A DNA stretch of 46,197 nt from a virus. Below the pieces are notes generated by a model. The model saw only the letters and a program-made list of their open reading frames with translations, did no database searches and was not told the DNA's origin. Made by a program: the position numbers and the translations under genes. Positions 1-5,566 of this stretch are shown here, in pieces (the first letter of the stretch is position 1; each line of letters begins with the position of its first letter). The DNA is taken from IMG/VR virus record IMGVR_UViG_3300046835_000038, positions 1 through 46,197 of that record; one strand, written 5' to 3'.

Positions 1-127
1 TGGTCCAGCACAACGCGGCCGCGGCTTTGCGTCTCAAGTACAGCCGCGTAGCGAAGTTCATCGGTGGAGCTCCAAGTGCAACTGTCACGCCTTCGGCAAC
101 GGACGAACGGTACATCCAAGGCGGCGC
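1..127. repeat. Terminal repeat, contig-circularisation overlap
   Basis: These 127 bases are identical to 46071-46197 and also to 45023-45149. The match stops exactly where the two tail genes diverge: the next base is c at 128 and a at 45150. This is the expected footprint of a de Bruijn graph branch with a k-mer near 127. It supports a circular or circularly permuted genome of about 46,070 bp but is not evidence of physical direct terminal repeats. Confidence 0.85.
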
Positions 128-794
128 CACCGATGCCGCGCCCACCTATTGCACCGCGTTCTATTCGACCGGAATCCTGACAAGTCTTGATCGCTTCCAA
201 GGCGCTGCCATGTCGGCCGCACCTTACGGCTTTTGGATTGGCGCGTGTCGCACACCCGGCGGCGCAAGTGTATGGTCCGTGTTGATGCTGGATCCAGTTG
301 TTAGTGTGCCGGAGGATCCCGATCCGTATGTTTGGTACGCATGCAGATTCAACCTCGAAGGCTTCCGCACCGGCGGCAACCACGCCATCCCGAATACGAC
401 TACAGCGGGGGTTGCTCCGGGTGCTAGTAACTTCGGTGTGTGGGCGGTGATGGATACAGTTAGTGGGAATCTCGTAACCGTGGATCCGATGGCCTATGCT
501 TCGTCACCCTATGATGGAAATGCTCCCGGTTATTCTACTTCGGGTAACGTTTCTCTCATCCGCAGCTATGGGAATGACGTGAATCCGTTCAATCTAGAAG
601 ATGACGCGCTGCCGATCCAGTACGGGAGGATCGCGGCTTGGCCAGCGCCTAACGGTCTGAAAGGCTGGAGTACGTTCACGCGCTGGACCGGTGTACAGCG
701 TAACGCGTTTGTTGACACACTCCGTAGCCGGCAATGGATTTGCGCCGGCAACGTGTGGCTGCCGTGGGACGGCATTACGGTTAGCCTGAACTAG
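1..794 (+). CDS. Receptor-binding-type tail protein, second copy (3' part, continues from 45839)
   Basis: This is the 3' part of a gene whose start lies at 45839. Joining base 46197 to base 128 gives an uninterrupted protein of about 341 residues. The N-terminal third is identical to that of the neighbouring 44791-45834 product, while the C-terminal part is diverged but clearly homologous. Both copies share the motif DPVVSVPEDPDPYVWYA and end in GNVWLPWDGIT followed by four more residues. Position after the baseplate and fibre genes, and a constant N-terminus with a variable C-terminus, suggest an adhesin or receptor-binding tail tip protein; this is inference because no family was recognised. 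Base composition is visibly less GC-rich than in the structural genes upstream. Confidence 0.75.
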   Translation, partial: VQHNAAAALRLKYSRVAKFIGGAPSATVTPSATDERYIQGGATDAAPTYCTAFYSTGILTSLDRFQGAAMSAAPYGFWIGACRTPGGASVWSVLMLDPVVSVPEDPDPYVWYACRFNLEGFRTGGNHAIPNTTTAGVAPGASNFGVWAVMDTVSGNLVTVDPMAYASSPYDGNAPGYSTSGNVSLIRSYGNDVNPFNLEDDALPIQYGRIAAWPAPNGLKGWSTFTRWTGVQRNAFVDTLRSRQWICAGNVWLPWDGITVSLN

Positions 795-798
795 CGTC

Positions 799-1167
799 AT
801 GACCGATCGCGCGGCTAACATCTGGCAAAGCACCGCGGTTAGCGCGTGGCTCAATGAGCGGCCGATCTTAGGCTTTGCGTGGAACGGAGCTAACGGCGGC
901 TGGCTCGACACCGCAACGGCGCGGTGGAACAATGAAGCGGTACAGCTCGGACTCAGATTTATGGCTCAAATCTGGCAAGTGTACGAAGCCGGCTATCCCC
1001 CGCCGGCAGTCATGGCCTACAAAATGCGCGGGATGGATGCGGCGATCTCTGGCTTGTATGACGCGTGGATTAGCGTCGGCACTCCGGACTATGCCGGCAC
1101 GGGATACCACGGCGCGCTCGCCACGCCGCTCCGGGATATCGTGGTGATCGATACGTGGGAGACATGA
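799..1167 (+). CDS. Hypothetical protein at the end of the late operon
   Basis: A 122-residue protein beginning four bases after the stop of the second receptor-binding-type gene. It is rich in aromatic residues (many Trp and Tyr), has no membrane segment, and I do not recognise a family. Its place right behind the tail-tip genes suggests a tail-associated product or fibre chaperone, but nothing in the sequence proves this. The last codons overlap the next start in an ATGA arrangement, so the two are translationally coupled. Confidence 0.65.
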   Translation: MTDRAANIWQSTAVSAWLNERPILGFAWNGANGGWLDTATARWNNEAVQLGLRFMAQIWQVYEAGYPPPAVMAYKMRGMDAAISGLYDAWISVGTPDYAGTGYHGALATPLRDIVVIDTWET

Positions 1168-1379
1168 CGGCGCGTGTACAGCTCCGGGGGATCACCATTG
1201 CGATCGATGATCGCGGGATGCTCGTGGAGCGCGATGGCATCACCTACAGCGTACTGTGGGCGGAGCCGCCGCCCCCGCTTCCACTGCCGGCGGCTCCACC
1301 CACGGCCGAGTGTACATGCTTCACGGGCTTCCCGTATCCGGTGCCATGCCCCGCGCATCCGGACCGGAGCTCGCGCTAG
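1164..1379 (+). CDS. Small proline- and cysteine-containing protein
   Basis: A 71-residue protein. I chose the ATG at 1164 because it overlaps the upstream stop (ATGA). The N-terminal half is predicted beta-like (RVQLRGITIAIDDRGMLVE). It is followed by a poly-proline stretch and a C-terminal segment with three cysteines (CTC and a later C). It ends the rightward late operon, and the next gene converges from the other strand with a 4-base overlap of stop regions. Function unknown. Confidence 0.6.
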   Translation: MTARVQLRGITIAIDDRGMLVERDGITYSVLWAEPPPPLPLPAAPPTAECTCFTGFPYPVPCPAHPDRSSR

Positions 1380-1618
1380 CCGCCGTCTTCGAGCCGCCTC
1401 ACCGGAAGCGTGAGCATGGCCAAGATCTCGTGCCACTCTCCCGGCGGCAGCGTGAGCTCTCCGGCCAGCGCGCCGCGGATCCACACTTGCATTACATCGT
1501 GCGCGGGGCCGAAGTGCACGCGCACCGAAGAGATGAGTGCGGCGGGGCCGCCGTCTTCGCTCGTGGGCGCGCGCCACTCAAAGCTCCCGCTGATCATGCG
1601 GCCGGCAACGGTCACCAC
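1376..1618 (-). CDS. Hypothetical small protein, last gene of the leftward operon
   Basis: An 80-residue acidic protein with a beta-rich look (SVRVHFGPAHDVMQVWIRG), no membrane segment and no recognised family. Its start overlaps the end of the preceding leftward gene by 7 bases. Coupling along this leftward group (2533 to 1376) is continuous, so these five genes are probably one transcription unit starting near 2560. It could be an early or lysogeny-associated accessory protein. Confidence 0.55.
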   Translation of the reverse strand: MVTVAGRMISGSFEWRAPTSEDGGPAALISSVRVHFGPAHDVMQVWIRGALAGELTLPPGEWHEILAMLTLPVRRLEDGG

Positions 1619-1893
1619 CGCACAACCTCTTTGGTCGGATCGCCGCCTTCGCGCCGACGGCCGCTAAACGGGTGGCGGTGCCATCCATCCAGCGGATCGC
1701 CTTCACCGCTCCACACCATCGCCGCGGCGATGGCTTGGCGTGGGCGCGCGTAGCAGTAGCCGTCTTCGTAGCCGAGTCCGCCGATCGGTCCGAGACATAC
1801 GCGCGCTTTGCCGCCGAGCATCGGCCACACGGTAACCTCCGAACCGTTGCCGAGATCGCGTTGGTACAGCGGGGCCGGTTCATCTTCGATCAT
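1612..1893 (-). CDS. Hypothetical protein of the leftward operon
   Basis: A 93-residue protein with a compact hydrophilic sequence containing GLGYEDGYCYARP and a C-terminal basic stretch. No signal peptide, membrane helix or known motif was seen. It overlaps the upstream gene by 4 bases (ATGA type) and the downstream gene by 7 bases, which is good evidence that it is a real translated member of the operon. Function unknown. Confidence 0.55.
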   Translation of the reverse strand: MIEDEPAPLYQRDLGNGSEVTVWPMLGGKARVCLGPIGGLGYEDGYCYARPRQAIAAAMVWSGEGDPLDGWHRHPFSGRRREGGDPTKEVVRW

Positions 1894-2114
1894 GGCTTCG
1901 CCCCGGGGATCAGCGCCGCAGCATCACCCGCGTAACTCAGATAGGCGGCTAAGCACGGCTCGCACAGCGGTACCAATTGCCGATGCTCCACGCGCGTAGC
2001 CGCATCATCCAGTGCCACGAGATCCACGCGCTTCGCCGCTTTGGCCATGATGCACAGCGCACACCGATCCGGCCGTCGGCGCGCGCGCTCGAAGAACATG
2101 TCCACCGCGTTCAT
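1890..2114 (-). CDS. Small putative zinc-binding protein (two CxxC pairs)
   Basis: A 74-residue protein with two cysteine pairs, RCALC near residue 18 and LCEPC near residue 51. These are spaced as in small zinc ribbons that fold around one metal ion. Such proteins are common in phage early regions, often as DNA- or protein-binding adaptors. Which of these this one is cannot be told from sequence. It overlaps both neighbours by 4 bases, so it is co-translated with them. Confidence 0.6.
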   Translation of the reverse strand: MNAVDMFFERARRRPDRCALCIMAKAAKRVDLVALDDAATRVEHRQLVPLCEPCLAAYLSYAGDAAALIPGAKP

Positions 2115-2533
2115 AGTTCCGACTCCGGGGTGCGCGCCGTGTACAGCGCTTCGAGCTCATCGAAGGCGGCCGAGACTTCGTCATAGCCAAGATCCAGCAT
2201 GAGCCGCCGGAGCTGCGCGCGCTTGGCGCTGGAGCGCGCTTGCGCCCCGCTCGCGGTGATCGGGGCATCGCGGCCGCGGTGGTGCGTCCGAGCCGCGCGC
2301 GCGGCCGGGGCGTGCTTCGGGGCGGCTGGTGGGGCGCCGCTCTTCGCCACGGCCGGCGGCTTCGTGATGCCGTGGCGCTTGCGTAGCATCCAGCGGCGTT
2401 TGGACACATCTTTGCGTGGTAGCTTGATCCCGGCTTTTGCCGCGAGCGCGGCGATCTCGGCATTCGTGCGATCTAGGTGCTTCGCTACGAATTGGATTTT
2501 CGTATCGGTACCGCGAAAGTGTGGGCGTGCCAT
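2111..2533 (-). CDS. Putative DNA-binding protein, first gene of the leftward operon
   Basis: A 140-residue very basic protein. I start it at the ATG at 2533, which has a GGGAG ribosome-binding site, rather than at an upstream start that would run through the operator at 2565. Residues about 20-50 (NAEIAALAAKAG followed by KRRWMLRKRHG) look like a helix-turn-helix. A basic Ala/Pro-rich linker follows, and then a C-terminal acidic helix (LDLGYDEVSAAFDELEALY). As the leader gene beside an operator site it may be a regulator. Confidence in the fold is moderate, and in the role low. Confidence 0.6.
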   Translation of the reverse strand: MARPHFRGTDTKIQFVAKHLDRTNAEIAALAAKAGIKLPRKDVSKRRWMLRKRHGITKPPAVAKSGAPPAAPKHAPAARAARTHHRGRDAPITASGAQARSSAKRAQLRRLMLDLGYDEVSAAFDELEALYTARTPESEL

Positions 2534-2564
2534 CTTGCTCCCGGTGGGCTTGGGTGAATACTGT

Positions 2565-2578
2565 AAGTGCACTTGATA
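2565..2578. promoter_or_regulatory. Putative repressor operator (site 1)
   Basis: The sequence AAGTGCACTTGATA has a perfect 10-base palindrome core. It matches sites at 7280, 13734 and 15032, each at an operon start. A partial second core (GAGTGCACG) lies at 2587-2595. The site lies between the leftward operon (start 2533) and the rightward gene at 2699, so either or both could be controlled. On the plus strand its TTGATA could serve as a -35 box, but no good -10 follows. Confidence 0.5.
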
Positions 2579-2698
2579 AACGCGCCGAGTGCACGTTGGC
2601 AAGATGGCAAGCGGGGAGCTCCACGAGAAAAGCGCGCGCCGGCCGATGCCACTAGCGTCTTCGGGCTAGACGATCACGATTCCAGTAAGGGGAAACAC

Positions 2699-2920
2699 AT
2701 GGACAAGGAAGCAATGGGTGGCTTGGTTCTCGTGCTCGTGGCGGCGGTGCTCACCGGCGCTATGATCGTGCTGGCGGCTCGTGGTTGCGAGCCGACGATC
2801 GGGGGGCTAGGGTTGCACCCCCTAGGCGCGTCCGGGGCAAAATGGCCGGGGCGTTACCCTGCCCCGGTGGTCGGAAGAGCGGTCAGCCGGCCCCACCCCT
2901 CGGGCGCGCTTAGGGGTTGA
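2699..2920 (+). CDS. Small single-pass membrane protein
   Basis: A 73-residue protein starting at the ATG at 2699 behind an AAGGGG ribosome-binding site. Residues about 6-27 form one strongly hydrophobic helix (LVLVLVAAVLTGAMIVLAA) followed by a cysteine and a Gly/Pro-rich tail. A single-helix phage peptide could be a holin, a superinfection exclusion factor or a regulator of the envelope, and nothing distinguishes these. It is the first gene of the rightward accessory region and lacks the recurring promoter of the array that follows. A CG-rich hairpin (CCGGGGC/GCCCCGG, 2846-2867) lies inside its 3' half. Confidence 0.55.
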   Translation: MDKEAMGGLVLVLVAAVLTGAMIVLAARGCEPTIGGLGLHPLGASGAKWPGRYPAPVVGRAVSRPHPSGALRG

Positions 2921-2927
2921 TTTAGGG

Positions 2928-2956
2928 TTGACAGCAATCAAGCCGGCTGCTATGCT
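2928..2956 (+). promoter_or_regulatory. Array promoter P1 (near-consensus)
   Basis: TTGACA and TATGCT are separated by 17 bases that begin GCAATCAAG. This is the best sigma-70-like match of the seven related promoters in the array. No convincing open reading frame follows before promoter P2 at 3033; only 5- and 8-codon frames are present. It may therefore drive a short RNA from about 2963, or read through into the gene at 3067. Confidence 0.6.
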
Positions 2957-3032
2957 GTACAGCGGAGGGAGCTGATCCCCTTTGCGTTGCGCACATGGCC
3001 GCCGCCGAATGATTGCACAGCTTGATTTCGGG

Positions 3033-3060
3033 TAGACGCCAATCAAGACCGTGATAGGCT
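3033..3060 (+). promoter_or_regulatory. Array promoter P2, probably giving a leaderless mRNA
   Basis: TAGACG, a 16-base spacer beginning CCAATCAAG, then TAGGCT at 3055-3060. The start codon at 3067 is seven bases downstream of the -10, where transcription should begin, so the mRNA would be leaderless. Confidence 0.55.
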
Positions 3061-3066
3061 CTTCTT

Positions 3067-3276
3067 ATGCAAATCGTTCTAGTGGCTCCGGAGCAATGGT
3101 GTGGATCGTATTTCCGCGTGATCGTGGGCGGCGCGTGGCTGCGCACCCCGAAGCAGGGTGCGGCTCGCGCCTTCAAGCATCGTGCCGACGCACTCAAAGC
3201 GGCTCGCGCCGCCGGTGGCACCGGGGAGCCGCTAGAGGTTGTGGGCGGCGAAGCCGCAAGCGCACACCTGGTATAA
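3067..3276 (+). CDS. Array gene 1, small hypothetical protein
   Basis: A 69-residue protein with a beta-strand-like N-terminus (QIVLVAPEQWCGSYFRVIVGG) and a basic/Ala-rich middle (FKHRADALKAARAAGG), the pattern of a small double-stranded beta or RHH-like fold. No ribosome-binding site precedes the ATG, which sits at the predicted transcription start of promoter P2. It is closed by its own hairpin terminator at 3298. Function unknown. The isolated promoter-gene-terminator setting fits a phage accessory (moron-type) gene. Confidence 0.6.
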   Translation: MQIVLVAPEQWCGSYFRVIVGGAWLRTPKQGAARAFKHRADALKAARAAGGTGEPLEVVGGEAASAHLV

Positions 3277-3297
3277 GCGCGCCACCGCCCCACCCAC

Positions 3298-3332
3298 ACG
3301 GCCGCCCCGAAAGAGGCGGCCGTTTTGATTTT
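3298..3332 (+). terminator. Array terminator T1
   Basis: A 9-bp perfect stem (ACGGCCGCC/GGCGGCCGT, arms 3298-3306 and 3315-3323) is followed by TTTGATTTT. It is of the same family as the four identical stems at 3600, 4177, 4910 and 5269 but has a different loop. The T tract runs directly into the -35 region of promoter P3. Confidence 0.8.
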
Positions 3333-3335
3333 GGG

Positions 3336-3363
3336 TTGCACGCAATCAAGACTCCGCTAGGAT
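3336..3363 (+). promoter_or_regulatory. Array promoter P3
   Basis: TTGCAC, a 16-base spacer beginning GCAATCAAG, and TAGGAT at 3358-3363. It is followed by a leader with GGAGG and the ATG at 3384. The sequence from -10 to start codon is almost identical in P4. Confidence 0.6.
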
Positions 3364-3383
3364 GAGTGGTGGAGGTTGCGAAC

Positions 3384-3581
3384 ATGACGAAGACAAAAAT
3401 CATTCTCCCGGTACGAGTGGCGGCGGGCTACGTGCTCAAGATCAGGGGGCCGGGGGATGCCGACGGCGGCTGGAGCACCGTGGAGTGTCGATCGGTGGCC
3501 GAAGCGCGCCAAATTATGGCGGACCACCCGGCGGCCGAGATGCCGGCATGGCGCAACCCGGCCGCGCCGTGGAACCGGTAG
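3384..3581 (+). CDS. Array gene 2, small hypothetical protein
   Basis: A 65-residue protein. I chose the ATG at 3384 because GGAGG lies eight bases upstream. The N-terminus MTKTK is shared with the next cassette's product and, from a GTG start, with the protein at 5354. The body (VLKIRGPGDADGGWSTVECRS, then an Ala-rich helix) resembles the small DUF-type domain of array gene 1: a beta hairpin plus helix. It is followed by terminator T2. Function unknown. Confidence 0.6.
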   Translation: MTKTKIILPVRVAAGYVLKIRGPGDADGGWSTVECRSVAEARQIMADHPAAEMPAWRNPAAPWNR

Positions 3582-3599
3582 ACGCACCGTCCCGCCCAC

Positions 3600-3634
3600 A
3601 CGGCCGCCACAAAATGGCGGCCGTTCTTGTTTTG
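3600..3634 (+). terminator. Array terminator T2
   Basis: A 10-bp stem (ACGGCCGCCA/TGGCGGCCGT, 3600-3609 and 3615-3624) with a CAAAA loop and the tail TCTTGTTTTG. The stem-loop is identical base for base to those at 4177, 4910 and 5269. Confidence 0.85.
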
Positions 3635-3637
3635 GGG

Positions 3638-3665
3638 TTGCCGCCAATCAAGACTCCGCTAGGAT
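3638..3665 (+). promoter_or_regulatory. Array promoter P4
   Basis: TTGCCG, a 16-base spacer beginning CCAATCAAG, and TAGGAT at 3660-3665. From the spacer to the start codon it is nearly identical to P3. Confidence 0.6.
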
Positions 3666-3685
3666 GAGTGGTGGAGGTTGTGAAC

Positions 3686-3871
3686 ATGACGAAGACGAAG
3701 ACGGTACGCGGTGAGACGGAAGTGCGGGCGGATTTGCGCAAGGCTTCGAAGGCGGAACACCGCGCGGTGGAAGCCGCGCGCAACGATCGGCCGGCCAGTC
3801 TGGCGCGCGCGTGGGCGGCGGCGGAGCGCACGAATGTGCTCCTACGAGAGCTCGCGGCGCTCCGGGGCTAG
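3686..3871 (+). CDS. Array gene 3, small basic helical protein
   Basis: A 61-residue, highly charged, apparently all-helical protein. Its MTKTKT N-terminus is shared with array gene 2. The start at 3686 is supported by GGAGG upstream. The sequence from residue 8 (ETEVRADLRKASKAEHRAVEAA) is an amphipathic helix, so the protein could be a small nucleic-acid-binding or inhibitor-type protein. It is the first gene of a two-gene cassette. A structured RNA-like element (3873-3934) lies between it and the gene at 3954. Confidence 0.55.
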   Translation: MTKTKTVRGETEVRADLRKASKAEHRAVEAARNDRPASLARAWAAAERTNVLLRELAALRG

Positions 3872-3872
3872 C

Positions 3873-3934
3873 GCTGGCCGGGGTGGCGCGGGGGAAACCT
3901 CGCGCCGCCTTAGGCGAGCCGGTAGGCTCGGGAA
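3873..3934 (+). ncRNA. Conserved two-hairpin RNA element, copy A
   Basis: Two consecutive hairpins: GGTGGCGCG (3882-3890) with CGCGCCGCC (3901-3909), and CGAGCC (3915-3920) with GGCTCG (3925-3930) around loop GGTA. The same element recurs at 4504-4566, again between two genes of a cassette. The base changes between copies keep pairing (a U-A pair becomes U-G in stem 1; C-G becomes U-G in stem 2). It ends just before the ribosome-binding region of the following gene, so it may be a cis-acting leader or an mRNA-processing site. Confidence 0.5.
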
Positions 3935-3953
3935 ACGAATGGAGTCGTAAGTA

Positions 3954-4157
3954 ATGATTGTCCGGAAACCGAAGTTCAAGACTCACATGCGCCTAGAACA
4001 TGTGAACGGTGAGATCGGGCCGCTGTGTATGGGCTTGACACCGGCTATGCACAAGCTCGCACTCGCCTTCACCACGGATGCGGCCAAGGTGACGTGTAGG
4101 CGGTGCAACGCCGAGATCGCGCGCCGCGCCGCCTTCGATGCCGCGCTTCGGGGCTAA
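3954..4157 (+). CDS. Array gene 4, small putative metal-binding protein
   Basis: A 67-residue protein with HVN near residue 16, a CMG near residue 25 and a CRRC pair near residue 49. This is a spacing that could bind one zinc ion (His/Cys set). It follows the two-hairpin element copy A and is closed by terminator T3. Phage proteins of this type are often small zinc-finger DNA-binding or anti-host factors, but no specific family was recognised. Confidence 0.6.
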   Translation: MIVRKPKFKTHMRLEHVNGEIGPLCMGLTPAMHKLALAFTTDAAKVTCRRCNAEIARRAAFDAALRG

Positions 4158-4176
4158 GTCGCCCACACCCACCGAG

Positions 4177-4211
4177 ACGGCCGCCACAAAATGGCGGCCG
4201 TTCTTGTTTTG
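4177..4211 (+). terminator. Array terminator T3
   Basis: Identical stem-loop to T2 (arms 4177-4186 and 4192-4201, loop CAAAA) with tail TCTTGTTTTG. The tail merges into promoter P5. Confidence 0.85.
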
Positions 4212-4214
4212 GGG

Positions 4215-4242
4215 TTGCTCGGAAACAAGCGCGCGCTAGTAT
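4215..4242 (+). promoter_or_regulatory. Array promoter P5
   Basis: TTGCTC, a 16-base spacer beginning GGAAACAAG, and TAGTAT at 4237-4242. The 30 bases after the -10 are identical to those after P6, making a second leader class distinct from P3/P4/P7. Confidence 0.6.
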
Positions 4243-4292
4243 GAGTCTTGTCGGCAGCGCAGTGCGAGCCGGGAAGCGAAGAGAGAAACACG

Positions 4293-4496
4293 ATGAACAC
4301 CAACGCAGATTGTCACGAGATAAACAGTGCCGCCTACTTGAAGGCGCTCAACGTCCAAAACGCGCTCGGCTACGCTGGCCACTGGCGCGAGTACGAGAGC
4401 GCGCTCGGCAAGCGCACCACCCGGTGGAGCCCCGCGGATGCATGGGACAATCACCAAGCCTTCTTGGCGCTCTTGTGGATGCTCCTGCCGGAGTGA
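4293..4496 (+). CDS. Array gene 5, small hypothetical protein
   Basis: A 67-residue protein rich in Trp, Tyr and His, with the body starting SAAYLKALNVQNALGYAGHW. It appears all-helical. I chose the ATG at 4293 because GAGAG lies upstream and the leader is shared with the gene at 5026, whose product also starts MNT. It is the first gene of the second two-gene cassette, with RNA element copy B just downstream. Function unknown. Confidence 0.6.
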   Translation: MNTNADCHEINSAAYLKALNVQNALGYAGHWREYESALGKRTTRWSPADAWDNHQAFLALLWMLLPE

Positions 4497-4503
4497 GCCG
4501 CCG

Positions 4504-4566
4504 GCTGGCCGGGGTGGCGCGGGGGGAAGCCTCGCGCCACCTAGGCGAGCTGATTCGGCTCGGGAA
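4504..4566 (+). ncRNA. Conserved two-hairpin RNA element, copy B
   Basis: Stem 1 is GGTGGCGCG (4513-4521) with CGCGCCACC (4533-4541). Stem 2 is CGAGC (4546-4550) with GCTCG (4558-4562). The primary sequence is about 80 percent alike to copy A at 3873, with compensating or wobble-tolerant changes in the stems. It lies directly before the gene at 4581. Confidence 0.5.
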
Positions 4567-4580
4567 GGTGTGGACGTTGG

Positions 4581-4889
4581 ATGGCACGTAAGACACGCAA
4601 GGCAACAATGCAGGATCGGCGCGCGGCCGTGGCCGGGGAGATGTTTGTTTACAACGGGAAAGATTTCACGGTTACCCCGCGGCCGGGAATCGCATCTTCG
4701 GAGGATCCCGGTTTTTGGTTCTGTATTACATGTGGGATCAGTCTTCGGAGTAACCTCGAAAAAGACGCGCACTGCGGAGAGCCGGCAGCGCGCAAGCCGT
4801 CGGCAAAGCTCGTGAAGGTGCTCGGCGCGCCGGCTCGGCATGTACTGTGTTGGGTGGATTGGACCACCGGGGAGAACCAAGAACCGTAG
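4581..4889 (+). CDS. Array gene 6, small zinc-finger-like protein
   Basis: A 102-residue protein. The N-terminus is basic (MARKTRKATMQDRR). The centre has CITC followed by thirteen residues and HC, so C-x2-C-x13-H-C, which fits a C2HC zinc finger. The C-terminal part includes VLCWVDWTTG. It is the second gene of a cassette and ends at terminator T4. A nucleic-acid-binding or host-takeover role is possible, but no family was recognised. Confidence 0.6.
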   Translation: MARKTRKATMQDRRAAVAGEMFVYNGKDFTVTPRPGIASSEDPGFWFCITCGISLRSNLEKDAHCGEPAARKPSAKLVKVLGAPARHVLCWVDWTTGENQEP

Positions 4890-4909
4890 CAGCGCCCACA
4901 TCCACCGAG

Positions 4910-4944
4910 ACGGCCGCCACAAAATGGCGGCCGTTCTTGTTTTT
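4910..4944 (+). terminator. Array terminator T4
   Basis: Identical stem-loop to T2 and T3 (arms 4910-4919 and 4925-4934) with a T-rich tail running into promoter P6. Confidence 0.85.
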
Positions 4945-4947
4945 GGG

Positions 4948-4975
4948 TTGCTCGGAATCAAGAGCTTGCTAGTAT
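4948..4975 (+). promoter_or_regulatory. Array promoter P6
   Basis: TTGCTC, a 16-base spacer beginning GGAATCAAG, and TAGTAT at 4970-4975. The downstream leader is shared with P5. Confidence 0.6.
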
Positions 4976-5025
4976 GAGTCTTGTCGGCAGCGCAGTGCGA
5001 GCCGGAAACGAAAGAAGCCCCGAAG

Positions 5026-5247
5026 ATGAACACCAAGCTCACCCCCGTAATCAGCCGCCGCACCGCCTTCGGCATCCCCGCCGCCGGCCGCTGGCACACC
5101 GCCGACGGCATCGAAGTGTGCGAAGGTCCCGACTGGCATGGCCGCGCGCCGGAGCGCCGCTTCGTGGCGCAGCGCCGCACCGGTGGCCGCTGCGCGTGGG
5201 GTGCCACCGCCGAAGCCGCCGCCGAAGCGGTGCGCGCCGCCGGCTGA
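5026..5247 (+). CDS. Array gene 7, small hypothetical protein
   Basis: A 73-residue basic protein with a WHGRAPERRFVAQRRTGGR stretch and an Ala-rich C-terminal helix. It is a single beta-hairpin-plus-helix type domain, similar in plan to array genes 1 and 2. The start at 5026 is set by AAAGAAG upstream and by the leader shared with the gene at 4293. It has its own promoter (P6) and terminator (T5). Function unknown. Confidence 0.6.
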   Translation: MNTKLTPVISRRTAFGIPAAGRWHTADGIEVCEGPDWHGRAPERRFVAQRRTGGRCAWGATAEAAAEAVRAAG

Positions 5248-5268
5248 TACCCACCCACCCCGCCCACC

Positions 5269-5303
5269 ACGGCCGCCACAAAATGGCGGCCGTTTTGTTT
5301 TTG
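5269..5303 (+). terminator. Array terminator T5
   Basis: Identical stem-loop to T2-T4 (arms 5269-5278 and 5284-5293), followed by TTTGTTTTTG. It runs into promoter P7. Confidence 0.85.
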
Positions 5304-5305
5304 GG

Positions 5306-5334
5306 TAGACGGCAATCAAGCCGTCCGGCAGTAT
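5306..5334 (+). promoter_or_regulatory. Array promoter P7
   Basis: TAGACG, a 17-base spacer beginning GCAATCAAG, and CAGTAT at 5329-5334. The -35 half matches P2, and the leader with GGAGG matches P3 and P4. It is therefore a mosaic of the other array promoters. Confidence 0.55.
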
Positions 5335-5353
5335 GGGTGATGGAGGTTGTGAA

Positions 5354-5566
5354 GTGACGAAGACGAAAACGAAGAATACGCACGGTGGCGCTGGACGTGG
5401 GCAAGGTCGCAAACCGGGGGATCCCGCGCTGCGGCGAGTGCGCGCGATCGCGGTGAAGTGCACGGAAGCCGAATACGCGCAGCTCGTGGCGCTGGCGGAG
5501 CGCGCCGGCCACGAAGAGCTTGCGACGTGGGTACGCGAGACGGCGCTCTCGGCGGTGGTGACATGA
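5354..5566 (+). CDS. Putative ribbon-helix-helix / MobC-like DNA-binding protein
   Basis: A 70-residue protein. I chose the GTG at 5354, placed behind GGAGG exactly as the ATG starts of the genes at 3384 and 3686, and encoding the same TKTK N-terminus. A GRGQGRKPGDPALRR stretch precedes IAVKCTEAEYAQLVALAERAG, the pattern of RHH proteins where a short strand is followed by two helices. Such proteins bind DNA as dimers, so it could be the regulator of the array's shared promoters. That is inference. It overlaps the next start (ATGA). Confidence 0.6.
   Translation: MTKTKTKNTHGGAGRGQGRKPGDPALRRVRAIAVKCTEAEYAQLVALAERAGHEELATWVRETALSAVVT

Noticed and set aside
1-127. True direct terminal repeats of a linear virion genome
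   Set aside because: The repeat is only 127 bases, lies within a coding repeat and ends at a graph branch point. It reflects assembly rather than packaging ends.
3298-5293. Repeated stems as a CRISPR array
   Set aside because: The repeats are palindromic terminators at irregular distances (about 300-700 bases) with genes between, not uniform repeats with short spacers.
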